From OFTM10 sp964196195 (GTDB lineage: Bacteria; Actinomycetota; Acidimicrobiia; Acidimicrobiales; Aldehydirespiratoraceae), in the NCBI GenBank assembly GCA_964196195.1, contig CAXMSE010000072.1, positions 1-25,224 on the forward strand: a stretch of 25,224 nt of DNA, given 5' to 3'. The stretch's first letter is position 1. Each line of letters starts with the position of its first letter. A model generated the notes under the pieces. It did no database searches, was not told where the DNA came from, and saw nothing but the letters and a program-made list of their open reading frames with translations. Below, one piece after another: positions 14,360 to 23,079 of the stretch. Both the position numbers and the translations under genes were made by a program.

Positions 14360-16011
14360 GAAGTCGACGCCGCCGGGCTATCGGCGGAGATGGTGGGCAG
14401 GGGCGGGTTGCGGCCTTCAGCCCTCTGCATCGCCGAGGCGATGAACTCGCGAAACAGCGGTGCGGGCCGATCGGGGCGGCTCTTGAACTCGGGATGGGCC
14501 TGGGTGCCGATCCAGAACGGATGCTGGTCGAGCTCGATGAACTCGACCAATCGCCCATCGGGTGACTCTCCCGAGAGTTGGAGCTCACTCTCTTCGAAGC
14601 GGGTGCGGTATCTCGGGTTGAACTCGTAGCGATGACGGTGGCGTTCGGAGACAACCTCCTCGCCGTAGGCCTCCGCCACCTGCGAGCCCGGCCTCAGCTG
14701 GGCCACGTAGGCACCGAGGCGCATCGTGCCCCCCATGTCGGTGACATCGCGTTGGCTCTCCATCAGATCGATCACGGGATGAGGTGTGCGGTTGTCGAAT
14801 TCAGAAGAGTTGGCGCCCGCCAGCCCGAGGACATTTCGGGCGTACTCGATGGTCATCACCTGCATGCCGAGACACAGGCCCAGACAGGGCACCGCATTTT
14901 CTCTTGCGTAACCGGCCGCGGCAATCTTGCCCTCCACTCCGCGCTCTCCGAACCCGCCGGGAATCACTATCCCATCGAGATCGCGAAGGCGTCCCGCGGT
15001 GAGCAGCCCCTCGACCTCCTCGGCCTGGATCCACTCGATCTCGATAGCGGCACCATGGTGGATTCCCGCGTGGTTGAGCGATTCCACCACGCTCAGGTAG
15101 GCGTCGGGGAGGCTCACGTACTTCCCGATCAGGCCGATCCGCACCGGCGCCGAGGCCTGTTCCACCCTCTCGACGAGAGCCTCCCATACGGTGAGGTCGA
15201 GGGGGAGATCGCCAAGGCCGAGGATCTCGCACACATAGCTGTCGAGGCCCTCGTTGTGGAGTACGAGCGGGATCTCATAGAGGCTCGACGCGTCGGGGGC
15301 GTTGACCACGCCGGCCACCGGAACATCACAGAGGTTGGAGATCTTGCGCCTCAGGTCGGAGCTGATGGGGTCGTCGGATCGACAGACGATCGCATCGGGC
15401 TGGATGCCGCGACTGCGCAACTCGGTTACGGAGTGCTGGGTGGGCTTGGTCTTCTGCTCACCTGACGGGCCGATGTAGGGAACGAGGGTGACGTGTACAT
15501 AGCAGACATTCTCGCGGCCCACATCGAGCCGGAACTGTCGGATCGCCTCGAGGAAAGGCAGGATCTCGATATCGCCCACCGTGCCGCCGACCTCAGTGAT
15601 CACCACATCCACGTCGTCGGACACAAGGCGGTTGATGCGCCGTTTGATCTCATTGGTGATGTGGGGGATGACCTGGACGGTCTTGCCCAGATAGTCGCCC
15701 CGTCGCTCGGCCGCTATCACCGACGAGTAGATCGAGCCGGTGGTGGCGTTGGAATCGATGGTGAGGTTCTCATCGATAAAACGCTCGTAGTGGCCCAGGT
15801 CGAGGTCGGTTTCGCCCCCATCGTCGGTGACGAAAACCTCGCCGTGTTCGAAAGGATTCATCGTGCCCGGATCTACATTGAGATACGGGTCGAGCTTCTG
15901 CATGGTGACACGGAGGCCGCGAGCCTTGAGAAGGCGCCCGAGCGATGATCCGCTGAGGCCCTTTCCCAGACCACTCACGACACCACCGGTCACGAAGATG
16001 TGCTTCGTCAT
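14356..16011 (-). CDS. pyrG: CTP synthase
   Basis: The 551-residue product aminates UTP to CTP with ATP and glutamine. The synthetase domain begins TKHIFVTGGVVSGLGKG (residues 2-18, P-loop) and runs to about 267, with DPYLNVDPGTMNP and EVGGTVGDIE. The class I glutamine amidotransferase domain follows, with the nucleophile in CLGLCLGMQ and the His-Glu pair in AHPEFKSRP. I start at the ATG at 16011, where the family begins; the open frame runs further upstream with no family match. TACGGT nine bases upstream of this ATG and the lack of a Shine-Dalgarno suggest a leaderless mRNA. It leads the pyrG-nudix-xerD-HD unit. Confidence 0.97.
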   Translation of the reverse strand: MTKHIFVTGGVVSGLGKGLSGSSLGRLLKARGLRVTMQKLDPYLNVDPGTMNPFEHGEVFVTDDGGETDLDLGHYERFIDENLTIDSNATTGSIYSSVIAAERRGDYLGKTVQVIPHITNEIKRRINRLVSDDVDVVITEVGGTVGDIEILPFLEAIRQFRLDVGRENVCYVHVTLVPYIGPSGEQKTKPTQHSVTELRSRGIQPDAIVCRSDDPISSDLRRKISNLCDVPVAGVVNAPDASSLYEIPLVLHNEGLDSYVCEILGLGDLPLDLTVWEALVERVEQASAPVRIGLIGKYVSLPDAYLSVVESLNHAGIHHGAAIEIEWIQAEEVEGLLTAGRLRDLDGIVIPGGFGERGVEGKIAAAGYARENAVPCLGLCLGMQVMTIEYARNVLGLAGANSSEFDNRTPHPVIDLMESQRDVTDMGGTMRLGAYVAQLRPGSQVAEAYGEEVVSERHRHRYEFNPRYRTRFEESELQLSGESPDGRLVEFIELDQHPFWIGTQAHPEFKSRPDRPAPLFREFIASAMQRAEGRNPPLPTISADSPAASTS

Positions 16012-16020
16012 CGGGATCTG

Positions 16021-16026
16021 ACCGTA
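16021..16026 (-). promoter_or_regulatory. Candidate -10 box of leaderless pyrG
   Basis: TACGGT on the minus strand, nine bases before the pyrG ATG at 16011, in the 70-base gap after recN. It is slightly farther from the start than the other TANNNT boxes of this window, so transcription might begin a base or two before the ATG. Confidence 0.4.
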
Positions 16027-16046
16027 CCCCCATTCGAGGCCGATGG

Positions 16047-16059
16047 CGCGGTTCCCGCG
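16047..16059 (-). terminator. Weak hairpin after recN
   Basis: CGCGG and CCGCG, separated by three bases, form a 5-bp stem-loop between the recN stop and the pyrG promoter candidate. There is no T run. It may end the kor-to-recN unit, but it could be chance in such G+C-rich DNA. Confidence 0.25.
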
Positions 16060-16081
16060 AAGCCCCAGGTGAGAACATGTG

Positions 16082-17683
16082 TCATGGCCGCGAGGGTGCG
16101 CTTCGGAGACGCTTGCGCCCCGCGTCGAGGAGCTCTTCGGCATGCTCGCGGGCAGCCGCTGAATCTGGGGATCCCGACAGCATCCGTGACAACTCCACCA
16201 CCCGCGCTCCCTCGTCGAGCAGGTGCGCAGCACTCACTGTTACCCCATCCTCATCGTGCTTCGACACCGCGACGTGTTGATCAGCGAAGGCCGCGACCTG
16301 GGCGAGGTGGGTGACCACCAGCACCTGATGGGCGTCGGAGAGCGACGCCAGGCTGGCGCCGACGGTGTTGGCCACCTCTCCACCCACACCGGCATCGACC
16401 TCGTCGAACACAAGGGTGGGAGGCCCCGCGGTGAGTACGAGACGGAGGGCCAGCATCGTGCGAGCCAACTCTCCTCCCGAGGCAACCTTCGCCAGCGGAA
16501 GCGGGTCGTGACCTGCGTTTGCCGCGAGACGGAAAGCAACCTCGTCGCCCGCCTCGCCGGCTACCGATACCGCAAGGGTGGCGCCGGCCATGGCCAGGCC
16601 CGCAAGATGGGCTTCCACCGCCTCAGCCAGCCGAGGCGCAGCCGCAGTGCGTTGGGCGAGGATCTCGGCACGAACCCGGGTGAGATCGGCCATGAGCTCA
16701 GACCTTCGTTGATCGAGCTCCGCAGCCCTTTCATCGAATGAGACGAGCTCGGCGAGACGCTCGGCGGACTCCACACCGTAGGAGAGCACCTCATCGAGGG
16801 TCTCGCCGTACTTTCGACGCATCTCGCGCAACATCGCCCGCCGCTGCCTGAGAACCTCGAGCCGGACGGGGTCGTCCTCGATCGACTCGGCTCGACTGCG
16901 GGCCTCTGCGGCGAGGTCGGCGAGTTCGGCCGCCACGCCCTGCAGGCGCGAGACGAGGTCGAGGAACGGCGATCGACCGTCGAGGGCCGCCAGGGCGCCC
17001 GAGATCCCGGAGGCAGCCGAACCATCGGCATCGAGGGCGACCACCGCCAGACCCGCCGCCGCCTGGTGGGCGAGGGCGTCGGCGAGAAGGCTCTCCTCGC
17101 TGTCGAGTCGGTGATCCTCGTCGGGATCTTCGATGGCAGCTTCCTCTATCTCACTGAGCTGGAACCTCAGAAGGTCGATTTCGCGGGCGCGGGCACGATC
17201 GTCGCCCCCCAATTCGGCGAGGGCGGAGTCGGTGGTGCGCAGATCGTCGAGCAGGGAAGCGAGCGGCGCGGTGTCGATCGACCCGAACTGGTCGAGAGCG
17301 GCGCGCTGCACCGGCGCCTTCAGCAGGGATTGGTGGGCGTGCTGACCATGGAGGTCGACCAGATCCACTCCCATCTCCGACAGGGCCGACACGGTCGCGA
17401 GATGACCGTTGACGTATACCCGGCTGCGCCCGCTCCGCGGAATCACTCGCCTCACCACGATCTCGTCGTCGCCCATCACGAAACGACCCTGGATCTCGGC
17501 CTCACTCGCCCCGGGCCGAACCAGCGACGGGTCGGCGCGCCCCCCGGTGAGGAGGTCGATCGCACCGACGACGAGTGTCTTACCCGCACCTGTCTCGCCG
17601 GTGACGACGGTCATGCCACCCCCGAGAACAAGGGACAGCTCGTCGATCACACCGAGATCGCGGACCAGGAGCTCAGTCAACAT
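16082..17683 (-). CDS. recN: DNA repair protein RecN
   Basis: This 533-residue SMC-like ATPase acts in double-strand-break repair. Walker A is GETGAGKT (29-36), and the N-terminus LTELLVRDLGVIDELSL is typical. The middle, about residues 150-340, is rich in Glu, Arg and Ala heptads and forms the coiled coil. KVASGGELARTMLALRLV is the ABC signature, and PTLVFDEVDAGVGGEVA holds Walker B. VLVVTHLAQVAAFAD carries the switch histidine. The ATG at 17683 lies twelve bases after the nadK stop; no good Shine-Dalgarno is visible, so translation may rely on coupling. The tlyA-nadK-recN order is a classic conserved block (Rv1694-Rv1696). Confidence 0.96.
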   Translation of the reverse strand: MLTELLVRDLGVIDELSLVLGGGMTVVTGETGAGKTLVVGAIDLLTGGRADPSLVRPGASEAEIQGRFVMGDDEIVVRRVIPRSGRSRVYVNGHLATVSALSEMGVDLVDLHGQHAHQSLLKAPVQRAALDQFGSIDTAPLASLLDDLRTTDSALAELGGDDRARAREIDLLRFQLSEIEEAAIEDPDEDHRLDSEESLLADALAHQAAAGLAVVALDADGSAASGISGALAALDGRSPFLDLVSRLQGVAAELADLAAEARSRAESIEDDPVRLEVLRQRRAMLREMRRKYGETLDEVLSYGVESAERLAELVSFDERAAELDQRRSELMADLTRVRAEILAQRTAAAPRLAEAVEAHLAGLAMAGATLAVSVAGEAGDEVAFRLAANAGHDPLPLAKVASGGELARTMLALRLVLTAGPPTLVFDEVDAGVGGEVANTVGASLASLSDAHQVLVVTHLAQVAAFADQHVAVSKHDEDGVTVSAAHLLDEGARVVELSRMLSGSPDSAAAREHAEELLDAGRKRLRSAPSRP

Positions 17684-17695
17684 TTGTTGTGGATA

Positions 17696-18553
17696 TCAGC
17701 GGTCATTGAGTCCGAACTTCGCCTTCAACACTCGATGGAATCGTCGGGCCCCGAACGTGACGAGCCGGGCCGTGCTCGCTGCCGCGGTGCACTCGATGGA
17801 GTCACCGTCGCCGACCTCGGCGATCCTACGCCCGTCCACTGACACCGTGGCGGGGCGGTGTCCGTCGACCCTCAGCTTCACGGGAATGTCGGGGCCGAGC
17901 ACCATCGACCGGTCGAAGAGCATGTGGGGAGACACCGGAGTGAGCAACAGTGCTCTGTGGGTGGGGTCGATGATCGGCCCTCGAACCGAGAAGGCGTAAG
18001 CGGTGGAGCCCGTGGGACTGGCCACGATCATGCCGTCCACCGCATAGAAAGTGAAGAACTCACCGTCGATGTCGACGGCCAGACGGATCGTGTTGGCCTC
18101 CTCCGCCCTTTCCACCACCGCCTCATTGAGCGCCAGGTGGGTTTGTGGTGCTTCCCCACCCGCGGGCACCACCTTGACCTCGAGCAGCATGCGCTCCTCG
18201 ATGTCGTGGTCGCCGGCGAGTGCCCGCGTCACCGCGTCGTTCGCCTCGCTCGGTTCGACTTCGGTGAGGTACCCGAGTTGTCCGTGATCGACGCCGAGGA
18301 TCGGCGTACCCGAGGCGCCGATGAGTTCTACCGCTCTCAGGATCGAACCATCGCCACCGAGGGTGACCACGAGGTCGAGCCCGGCCGCGAAGTCGGCCCC
18401 GTCTACCGCCGCGTCGCCGAGGCCGGTGACGTCGGCATCTTCGGTCGGCACCCGCACCTCATGACCGGCCGCCACGAGTGATGCGGCCAGCTGGCGCGCC
18501 TGCTCGCTCGCCGATTCGCGGCCGAGATGGACGATAAGTCCGACGGTGGCCAT
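17696..18553 (-). CDS. nadK: NAD kinase
   Basis: The 285-residue product phosphorylates NAD to NADP using ATP or polyphosphate. The catalytic GGDGS is at residues 66-70. LNEAVVER and DGMIVASPTGSTAYAFS are diagnostic. Two family positions look altered: after TAYAFS the usual AGGP reads VRGP, and the GxNxGxLGFL loop reads GVDHGQLGYL. Both may be lineage features. The ATG shares its A with the last base of the tlyA stop (TGATG), so the two are translationally coupled. The long C-terminal beta region (VKLRVDGHRPATVSVDGRR) is normal for the family. Confidence 0.94.
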   Translation of the reverse strand: MATVGLIVHLGRESASEQARQLAASLVAAGHEVRVPTEDADVTGLGDAAVDGADFAAGLDLVVTLGGDGSILRAVELIGASGTPILGVDHGQLGYLTEVEPSEANDAVTRALAGDHDIEERMLLEVKVVPAGGEAPQTHLALNEAVVERAEEANTIRLAVDIDGEFFTFYAVDGMIVASPTGSTAYAFSVRGPIIDPTHRALLLTPVSPHMLFDRSMVLGPDIPVKLRVDGHRPATVSVDGRRIAEVGDGDSIECTAAASTARLVTFGARRFHRVLKAKFGLNDR

Positions 18554-19371
18554 CAGCAGGCCTCAGCTTCCGCGACAGCGTCATCGCACCAGGTGCCCCA
18601 CTCGTCTTGCTCCTCAGCCGGCCTGGTCGTGGCCACGCGGCGGAGGTGCACGAGGAACTCGACATTGCCATCGCCCCCGGTTATCGGTGAAACCATGACC
18701 CCCATGATGGCCCCTCCAGCCTCCGACAAGGCGCGACACGCTCCATCGAGGGCAGAGCGCCACACCAGAGGATCACGAATCACCCCGCGGCCCTTGTCGG
18801 CTTCGGCCTTGCCCGCTTCGAACTGGGGCTTCACCAGAACGACCAGCTGACCATCCGATCGGGTCAGCGCCATTAGGGCGCTGGCCACGGTGCGAAGCGA
18901 TATGAACGACAGGTCGGCCACCACGAGATCACCCGGGCCACCGACCTCGTCGGGCACGACATGGCGCACATTGGTGCGCTCGTGGACGGCCACCCTCGGG
19001 TGGGACCGGATCTTTTCGTGGAGCTGGTTGCGCCCGACGTCAATGGCCACGCATTCCCCGGCATCGCGCTGCAACACACAGTCGGTGAACCCGCCGGTGG
19101 ACGAACCGACGTCGATCACTCGCCACGAAGCGGGATCGACACCGAACCGGTCGAGCGCCGCGTCGAGCTTCTGGCCGGCCCGGCTCACAAAGCGGGGGCC
19201 GTCACCGAGCACCACCACCGGCTCACCGGGATCGACCAAACGTGCCGGTTTCACCGCGGGTGCTCCCCCCACGGTGACGCGCCCGGCCTCGATCAGTTCG
19301 CGAGCGCGGGCACGACTCGGGGCGAGATCGCGTCGGATCAGCTCGGCATCGAGTCGGCGACGCGAAGCCAT
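18553..19371 (-). CDS. tlyA: TlyA 2'-O-methyltransferase of 16S/23S rRNA
   Basis: This 272-residue protein has an N-terminal S4 domain (RRRLDAELIRRDLAPSRARA, up to about 60) and an FtsJ/RrmJ-like methyltransferase domain. RFVSRAGQKLDAAL leads into VIDVGSSTGGFTDCVLQ, the SAM-binding site. The catalytic tetrad can be placed at Lys68, Asp153, Lys181 and Glu238. In mycobacteria TlyA 2'-O-methylates one cytidine in each ribosomal subunit, which makes ribosomes sensitive to capreomycin and viomycin; the same is inferred here. A haemolysin role is a historical annotation. The ATG at 19371 is three bases after the HAD gene's stop. Confidence 0.95.
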   Translation of the reverse strand: MASRRRLDAELIRRDLAPSRARARELIEAGRVTVGGAPAVKPARLVDPGEPVVVLGDGPRFVSRAGQKLDAALDRFGVDPASWRVIDVGSSTGGFTDCVLQRDAGECVAIDVGRNQLHEKIRSHPRVAVHERTNVRHVVPDEVGGPGDLVVADLSFISLRTVASALMALTRSDGQLVVLVKPQFEAGKAEADKGRGVIRDPLVWRSALDGACRALSEAGGAIMGVMVSPITGGDGNVEFLVHLRRVATTRPAEEQDEWGTWCDDAVAEAEAC

Positions 19372-19374
19372 CGA

Positions 19375-20133
19375 TCAAGGACCGTCGGCCAGATGGCGAT
19401 CGACAAGGGAGAGAAGGTCGTCGGCGACGAGGTCTGGAAACGGCGACACGGGCATGTCGGCCGCCGTGGTGACTCCGCTGTAGACGAGGCCGAACCGATA
19501 ACCCACCGCCTCGGCGAACAGGCCATCGGTGTCGGGGCGGTCGCCCACCATGATTCCGACGCCACCCAGGCGCTCACGCACCAGGGCGGCGATCGGCTCG
19601 TGAGGCTTCCCCGCGATCTCGGGGGCGACACCACTGGCCGTTGCCACCGCGGCCACCAGTGCGCCGTTGCCCGGGAGCAGGCCTTCGGCCACCGGATAGG
19701 TGGGATCGTTGTTGGTGGCGATGAATCTCGCACCATGCTCGATGGCGCGCATCGCTCGGGTGAGTGCCTGATAGTCGAACTCGAATGAGATGCCGATCAT
19801 CACCGCATCGACATCGCCCTCGTCGGCCCGCACCGCGCCACGGTCGTCCACTGCCTCGGTGAGTCCGTCAGAGCCCACCACCAGCACCCGCTCCCCTGCC
19901 TGCACCATGGTGGCCGCGGCCATCGCTGCGGTGATCACCTCGGCTTCGGCGTCGGGGATCCCGTGCAGGGCAAGATTGTCGGCCACCTGGCTGGGCGTGC
20001 GAAGCGCGGAGTTGGTCACGAACGCGACCGACTCCCCGGCGTCGCGCAGCCGCGCGACGGCCTCAGGAGCACCCGGGATGGTCTGTGAACCACGCCAGAT
20101 CACTCCATCGAGGTCGAGAGCCCAGGCGGTCAG
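19375..20133 (-). CDS. HAD-IIA family phosphatase, CTG start
   Basis: This HAD-superfamily phosphatase of the NagD/phosphoglycolate-glycerol-3-phosphate type is placed as Rv1692 is in M. tuberculosis, next to tlyA. The first ATG/GTG/TTG start in frame is the GTG at 20103, but that would begin after the nucleophile motif. Reading upstream gives TAWALDLDGVIWRG, whose DLDG holds the two catalytic aspartates. The only possible start before it is the CTG at 20133-20131, which overlaps the korB stop as CTGA, like the ATGA/GTGA overlaps elsewhere here. An in-frame TAG lies upstream within korB, and no ATG, GTG or TTG occurs between. With CTG the protein has 252 residues; Asp7 and Asp9 are catalytic. 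VTNSALRTP, GKPHEPIAALV and IMVGDRPDTDGLFA are the later HAD motifs. The substrate is probably a small phosphoester such as glycerol-3-phosphate (inferred). Confidence 0.88.
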   Translation of the reverse strand: MTAWALDLDGVIWRGSQTIPGAPEAVARLRDAGESVAFVTNSALRTPSQVADNLALHGIPDAEAEVITAAMAAATMVQAGERVLVVGSDGLTEAVDDRGAVRADEGDVDAVMIGISFEFDYQALTRAMRAIEHGARFIATNNDPTYPVAEGLLPGNGALVAAVATASGVAPEIAGKPHEPIAALVRERLGGVGIMVGDRPDTDGLFAEAVGYRFGLVYSGVTTAADMPVSPFPDLVADDLLSLVDRHLADGP

Positions 20134-21143
20134 TCGACGTCCCAGGTGGGAAGGCTGCGCAGCAGGCCGTGAAGATCTCCGGGACCCTTGTCGGCATGGG
20201 CCCGGGCGATCTGGGCACTGACCGCATCGCCGTACTCTTCGCTATCGACCGACCGGAACACACCCATCGGTGTGGGTGATTCGCGATCGTCGGCCAGCCG
20301 GCTGAGAGCGAACGCAACCGCGGGGTCAGGAGCCTGCTCGTTGTGCACGTGGATCGCGTCGAGCCCCACACTGGCCACATCGACGATCGTGGCCACGCCG
20401 TGGATGATCTGCACACCACGCTCACCCTGCTCGCCGAAGATCACCGGCTCGCCGTTGGAGAGGTTGATGAGCATGGCATCGCGGGCATCTCGCTTGGTGA
20501 GCGCAGCAAACGCTCCGTCGTTGAAGACATTGCAGTTCTGGTAGACCTCGACGATCGCGCTCCCGTTGTGCTCGTGAGCGCGCCGGAACATCTCCTGCAT
20601 GTGACCGCGGTCCATGTCGTGGGTGCGCGCGACGAAGGTGGCCTCTGCGCCGAGCGCCACCGAGACCGGATTGAACGGGTGGTCGATCGACCCCATCGGG
20701 GTGGACTTGGTGACCTTGCCCCGCTCACTCGTGGGCGAATACTGACCCTTGGTGAGACCGTAGATCTGGTTGTTGAACAACAGGATCGTGAGGTTGATGT
20801 TGCGGCGAAGAGCATGGATCAGGTGGTTGCCGCCGATCGACAACATGTCGCCGTCGCCACCAACCGCCCAGACACTCAGATCGGGGCGTGCCACGGCGAG
20901 GCCGGTGGCGATCGCGGGCGAACGCCCATGGATGCTGTGCATTCCGTAGGTGTTCATGTAATACGGGAACCTGGCCGCACAACCGATGCCGGAAACAAAC
21001 ACCGTGTCTTCGCGGCGCACTCCGATTTCGGGCATCATCAGCTGGAGGGCGGTGAGGATCGAATAGTCGCCACAGCCAGGGCACCAGCGGACCTCCTGGT
21101 CGCTGGTCCAGTCTTTCTTTGTTGTGATCTCCACATCAGTCAT
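20130..21143 (-). CDS. korB: 2-oxoglutarate:ferredoxin oxidoreductase, beta subunit
   Basis: This 337-residue subunit binds thiamine diphosphate and a [4Fe-4S] cluster. CPGCG gives Cys21 and Cys24; Cys55 (GIGCAARF) and Cys204 (YQNCNVFNDG) are the likely remaining cluster ligands. The ThDP-Mg motif is GDGDMLSIGGNH, starting at residue 96, with NNQIYGLTKGQYSPTS following. With KorA it oxidatively decarboxylates a 2-oxoacid to an acyl-CoA, reducing ferredoxin. The match to KorB (Rv2454c) suggests 2-oxoglutarate, though other 2-oxoacids cannot be ruled out by eye. Its ATG overlaps the korA stop as ATGA, and its own stop overlaps the HAD start. Confidence 0.92.
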   Translation of the reverse strand: MTDVEITTKKDWTSDQEVRWCPGCGDYSILTALQLMMPEIGVRREDTVFVSGIGCAARFPYYMNTYGMHSIHGRSPAIATGLAVARPDLSVWAVGGDGDMLSIGGNHLIHALRRNINLTILLFNNQIYGLTKGQYSPTSERGKVTKSTPMGSIDHPFNPVSVALGAEATFVARTHDMDRGHMQEMFRRAHEHNGSAIVEVYQNCNVFNDGAFAALTKRDARDAMLINLSNGEPVIFGEQGERGVQIIHGVATIVDVASVGLDAIHVHNEQAPDPAVAFALSRLADDRESPTPMGVFRSVDSEEYGDAVSAQIARAHADKGPGDLHGLLRSLPTWDVD

Positions 21144-23008
21144 CGGGTTGCCTCCTTGATGCGTTCAACCATTTCTGCGGCGGTGAACGGTTGACCGCTT
21201 ACCTTCGAGAGCACCTGAGCATCGACTAAGAACTCGGCTCGCAAGAGCTTCGAGAGTTGGCCGAGGTTCATTTCCGGCACCAGAACGGTGTCGAATCTGC
21301 GGAGCACCTCACCGAGGTTGGATGGGAACGGATGCAGGTGGGTTAGGTGGACCTGGGCGAGCTTGTCGCCGTCGCGCCGAATTCGGCGTACGGCACCGGC
21401 GATAGCTCCCCACGTGGAGCCCCACCCCACCACGACCGTGTCGGCGTCGGCGTCGCCGACGACCTCGACCGGGGGGATGGAATCCGCGATCTTACGGATC
21501 CTGGCGTCTCTCAGCTTCACCATGTGCTCGTGGTTTTCGGGTTCGTAGCTGATGTTGCCGGTGCCGTCTTGTTTCTCGATGCCACCGATGCGATGCATCA
21601 GCGCGTCGGTGCCGGGGACAGCCCACGGTCGGGCCATCCTCTCATCGCGCTGGTAAGGCCAGAACACCGGCTCGCCGTCGTCGTCGACCGCGTTGGTGCC
21701 CGATGCGAACTCGACCTCGATGGAGGGCAGGTCGGCAACTTCGGGGAGTCGCCACGGTTCGGTGCCGTTGGCCAGGTAGCCATCGCTCAACAGCACCACC
21801 GGGGTGCGGTATTCGATGGCGATGCGCACCGCCTCGATTGCCGCGTCGAAACAGTTGGACGGTGTGCTCGCGGCGACTATCGGCAGAGGGGCCTCACCGT
21901 GGCGGCCGTACATGGCGAGCATGAGGTCGGCGGCTTCGGTTTTGGTGGGAAGACCGGTGGACGGCCCGCCACGTTGGATGTCGACCACCACCAGCGGCAG
22001 CTCGAGGCTCACCGCCAGACCAATCGTTTCGGACTTGAGCGCCAATCCGGGACCACTGGTTGTGGTGACTCCGATCAGGCCCCCGTAGGAGGCGCCGAGA
22101 GCAGCACCGACCGCGGCGATCTCATCTTCGGCCTGCACGGTGCGGATCCCGAAGTTCTTGTGCTTGGCCAGCTCGTGAAGGATGTCGCTCGCCGGCGTGA
22201 TCGGGTAGGAGCCGAGGAACAGGGGCAGCTGGGCCAGCTGGGAGGCCGCGATGAGCCCCCAGGCAATGGCAGTGTTGCCGTTGATGTTGGTGTAGGTGCC
22301 CGACGGGAGATTGGCGGGGCGAACGGTGAGTCGGCTAGCCGACAATTCAGCTGTCTCTCCGAAGGCATGGCCCGCCTTGTAGGCCGCCTCGTTGGCCGCG
22401 ATCACTGCTTCCTTGCCCTTGAACTTTTCCTCGATCCAGGTGAACGTGGGATCGGTCGGGCGCGAATAGAGCCAGGAGACGAGCCCGAGAGCGAAGAAGT
22501 TCTTCGAGCGTTCGGCATCTCGGGGCTTCACCCCGAGCTCCTTGCAGACTTCCTTGGTGAGCCCGGTCATCGGCGCAGTGATCACCGTGTAGCCGTCGAG
22601 GGTGTTGTCTTCGAGAGGATTGCTCTTGTACTCGGCGCGGTTCAGGTTGCGCTCATCGAACGCGTCGGAGTTGATGATCACCGTCCCTCCCGCCGCCACC
22701 TTCGGAAGCTCACCCCTGAGAGCGGCGGGATTCATGGCCACCAGCACGTTGGGGGCGTCGCCATGGGTGGTGATGTCGTGATCGGAGATGTGGATCTGGA
22801 AGGCCGACACGCCGGCGAGGGTGCCGGCAGGGGCACGGATCTCAGCGGGGAAGTCCGGCAGGGTCGCGAGGTCGTTGCCGAACATGGCGCTCGCGGCGGT
22901 GAACCGGTCGCCGGCGAGCTGCATGCCGTCTCCGGAGTCTCCGGCGAAGCGGATGACGATCCGCTCGACCTCCCGAATGTCGGAGGTCATGTCGGTGGTG
23001 TTGGTCAT
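21140..23008 (-). CDS. korA: 2-oxoglutarate:ferredoxin oxidoreductase, fused gamma-alpha subunit
   Basis: This 622-residue subunit joins the gamma domain (about residues 15-200, opening IRFAGDSGDGMQLAGDRF) to the alpha domain. The latter has GSYPITPASDILHELA, VQAEDEIAAVGAALGASYGG, TTTSGPGLALKSE and GGPSTGLPTKTEAADL, which bind the pyrimidine side of ThDP and the substrate. The C-terminal part (HLHPFPSNLGEVLRRF, VLVPEMNLGQLSKLL) is the transketolase-C-like domain. I start at the ATG at 23008, with GGGAG a few bases upstream; the open frame continues to 23074 without family content. KorAB gives a CoA- and ferredoxin-linked route from 2-oxoglutarate to succinyl-CoA, as in mycobacteria. It leads the korA-korB-HAD-tlyA-nadK-recN run. 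Confidence 0.94.
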   Translation of the reverse strand: MTNTTDMTSDIREVERIVIRFAGDSGDGMQLAGDRFTAASAMFGNDLATLPDFPAEIRAPAGTLAGVSAFQIHISDHDITTHGDAPNVLVAMNPAALRGELPKVAAGGTVIINSDAFDERNLNRAEYKSNPLEDNTLDGYTVITAPMTGLTKEVCKELGVKPRDAERSKNFFALGLVSWLYSRPTDPTFTWIEEKFKGKEAVIAANEAAYKAGHAFGETAELSASRLTVRPANLPSGTYTNINGNTAIAWGLIAASQLAQLPLFLGSYPITPASDILHELAKHKNFGIRTVQAEDEIAAVGAALGASYGGLIGVTTTSGPGLALKSETIGLAVSLELPLVVVDIQRGGPSTGLPTKTEAADLMLAMYGRHGEAPLPIVAASTPSNCFDAAIEAVRIAIEYRTPVVLLSDGYLANGTEPWRLPEVADLPSIEVEFASGTNAVDDDGEPVFWPYQRDERMARPWAVPGTDALMHRIGGIEKQDGTGNISYEPENHEHMVKLRDARIRKIADSIPPVEVVGDADADTVVVGWGSTWGAIAGAVRRIRRDGDKLAQVHLTHLHPFPSNLGEVLRRFDTVLVPEMNLGQLSKLLRAEFLVDAQVLSKVSGQPFTAAEMVERIKEATR

Positions 23009-23051
23009 GATGCTCCCTGCGGTCCCCGACATTCGCGGGACCCAAGCGATC

Positions 23052-23057
23052 ACGCTA
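23052..23057 (-). promoter_or_regulatory. Candidate -10 box of korA operon
   Basis: TAGCGT on the minus strand, 43 bases before the korA ATG. This would give a leader of about 37 bases carrying the Shine-Dalgarno. It lies within the roughly 100-base gap after ssb. Confidence 0.35.
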
Positions 23058-23079
23058 ACGCCGCCGCACCCCAATAGGA

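Noticed and set aside
16012..16233. 74-codon upstream extension of pyrG
   Set aside because: It runs into recN and lacks CTP synthase similarity; the P-loop strand starts right after the ATG at 16011.
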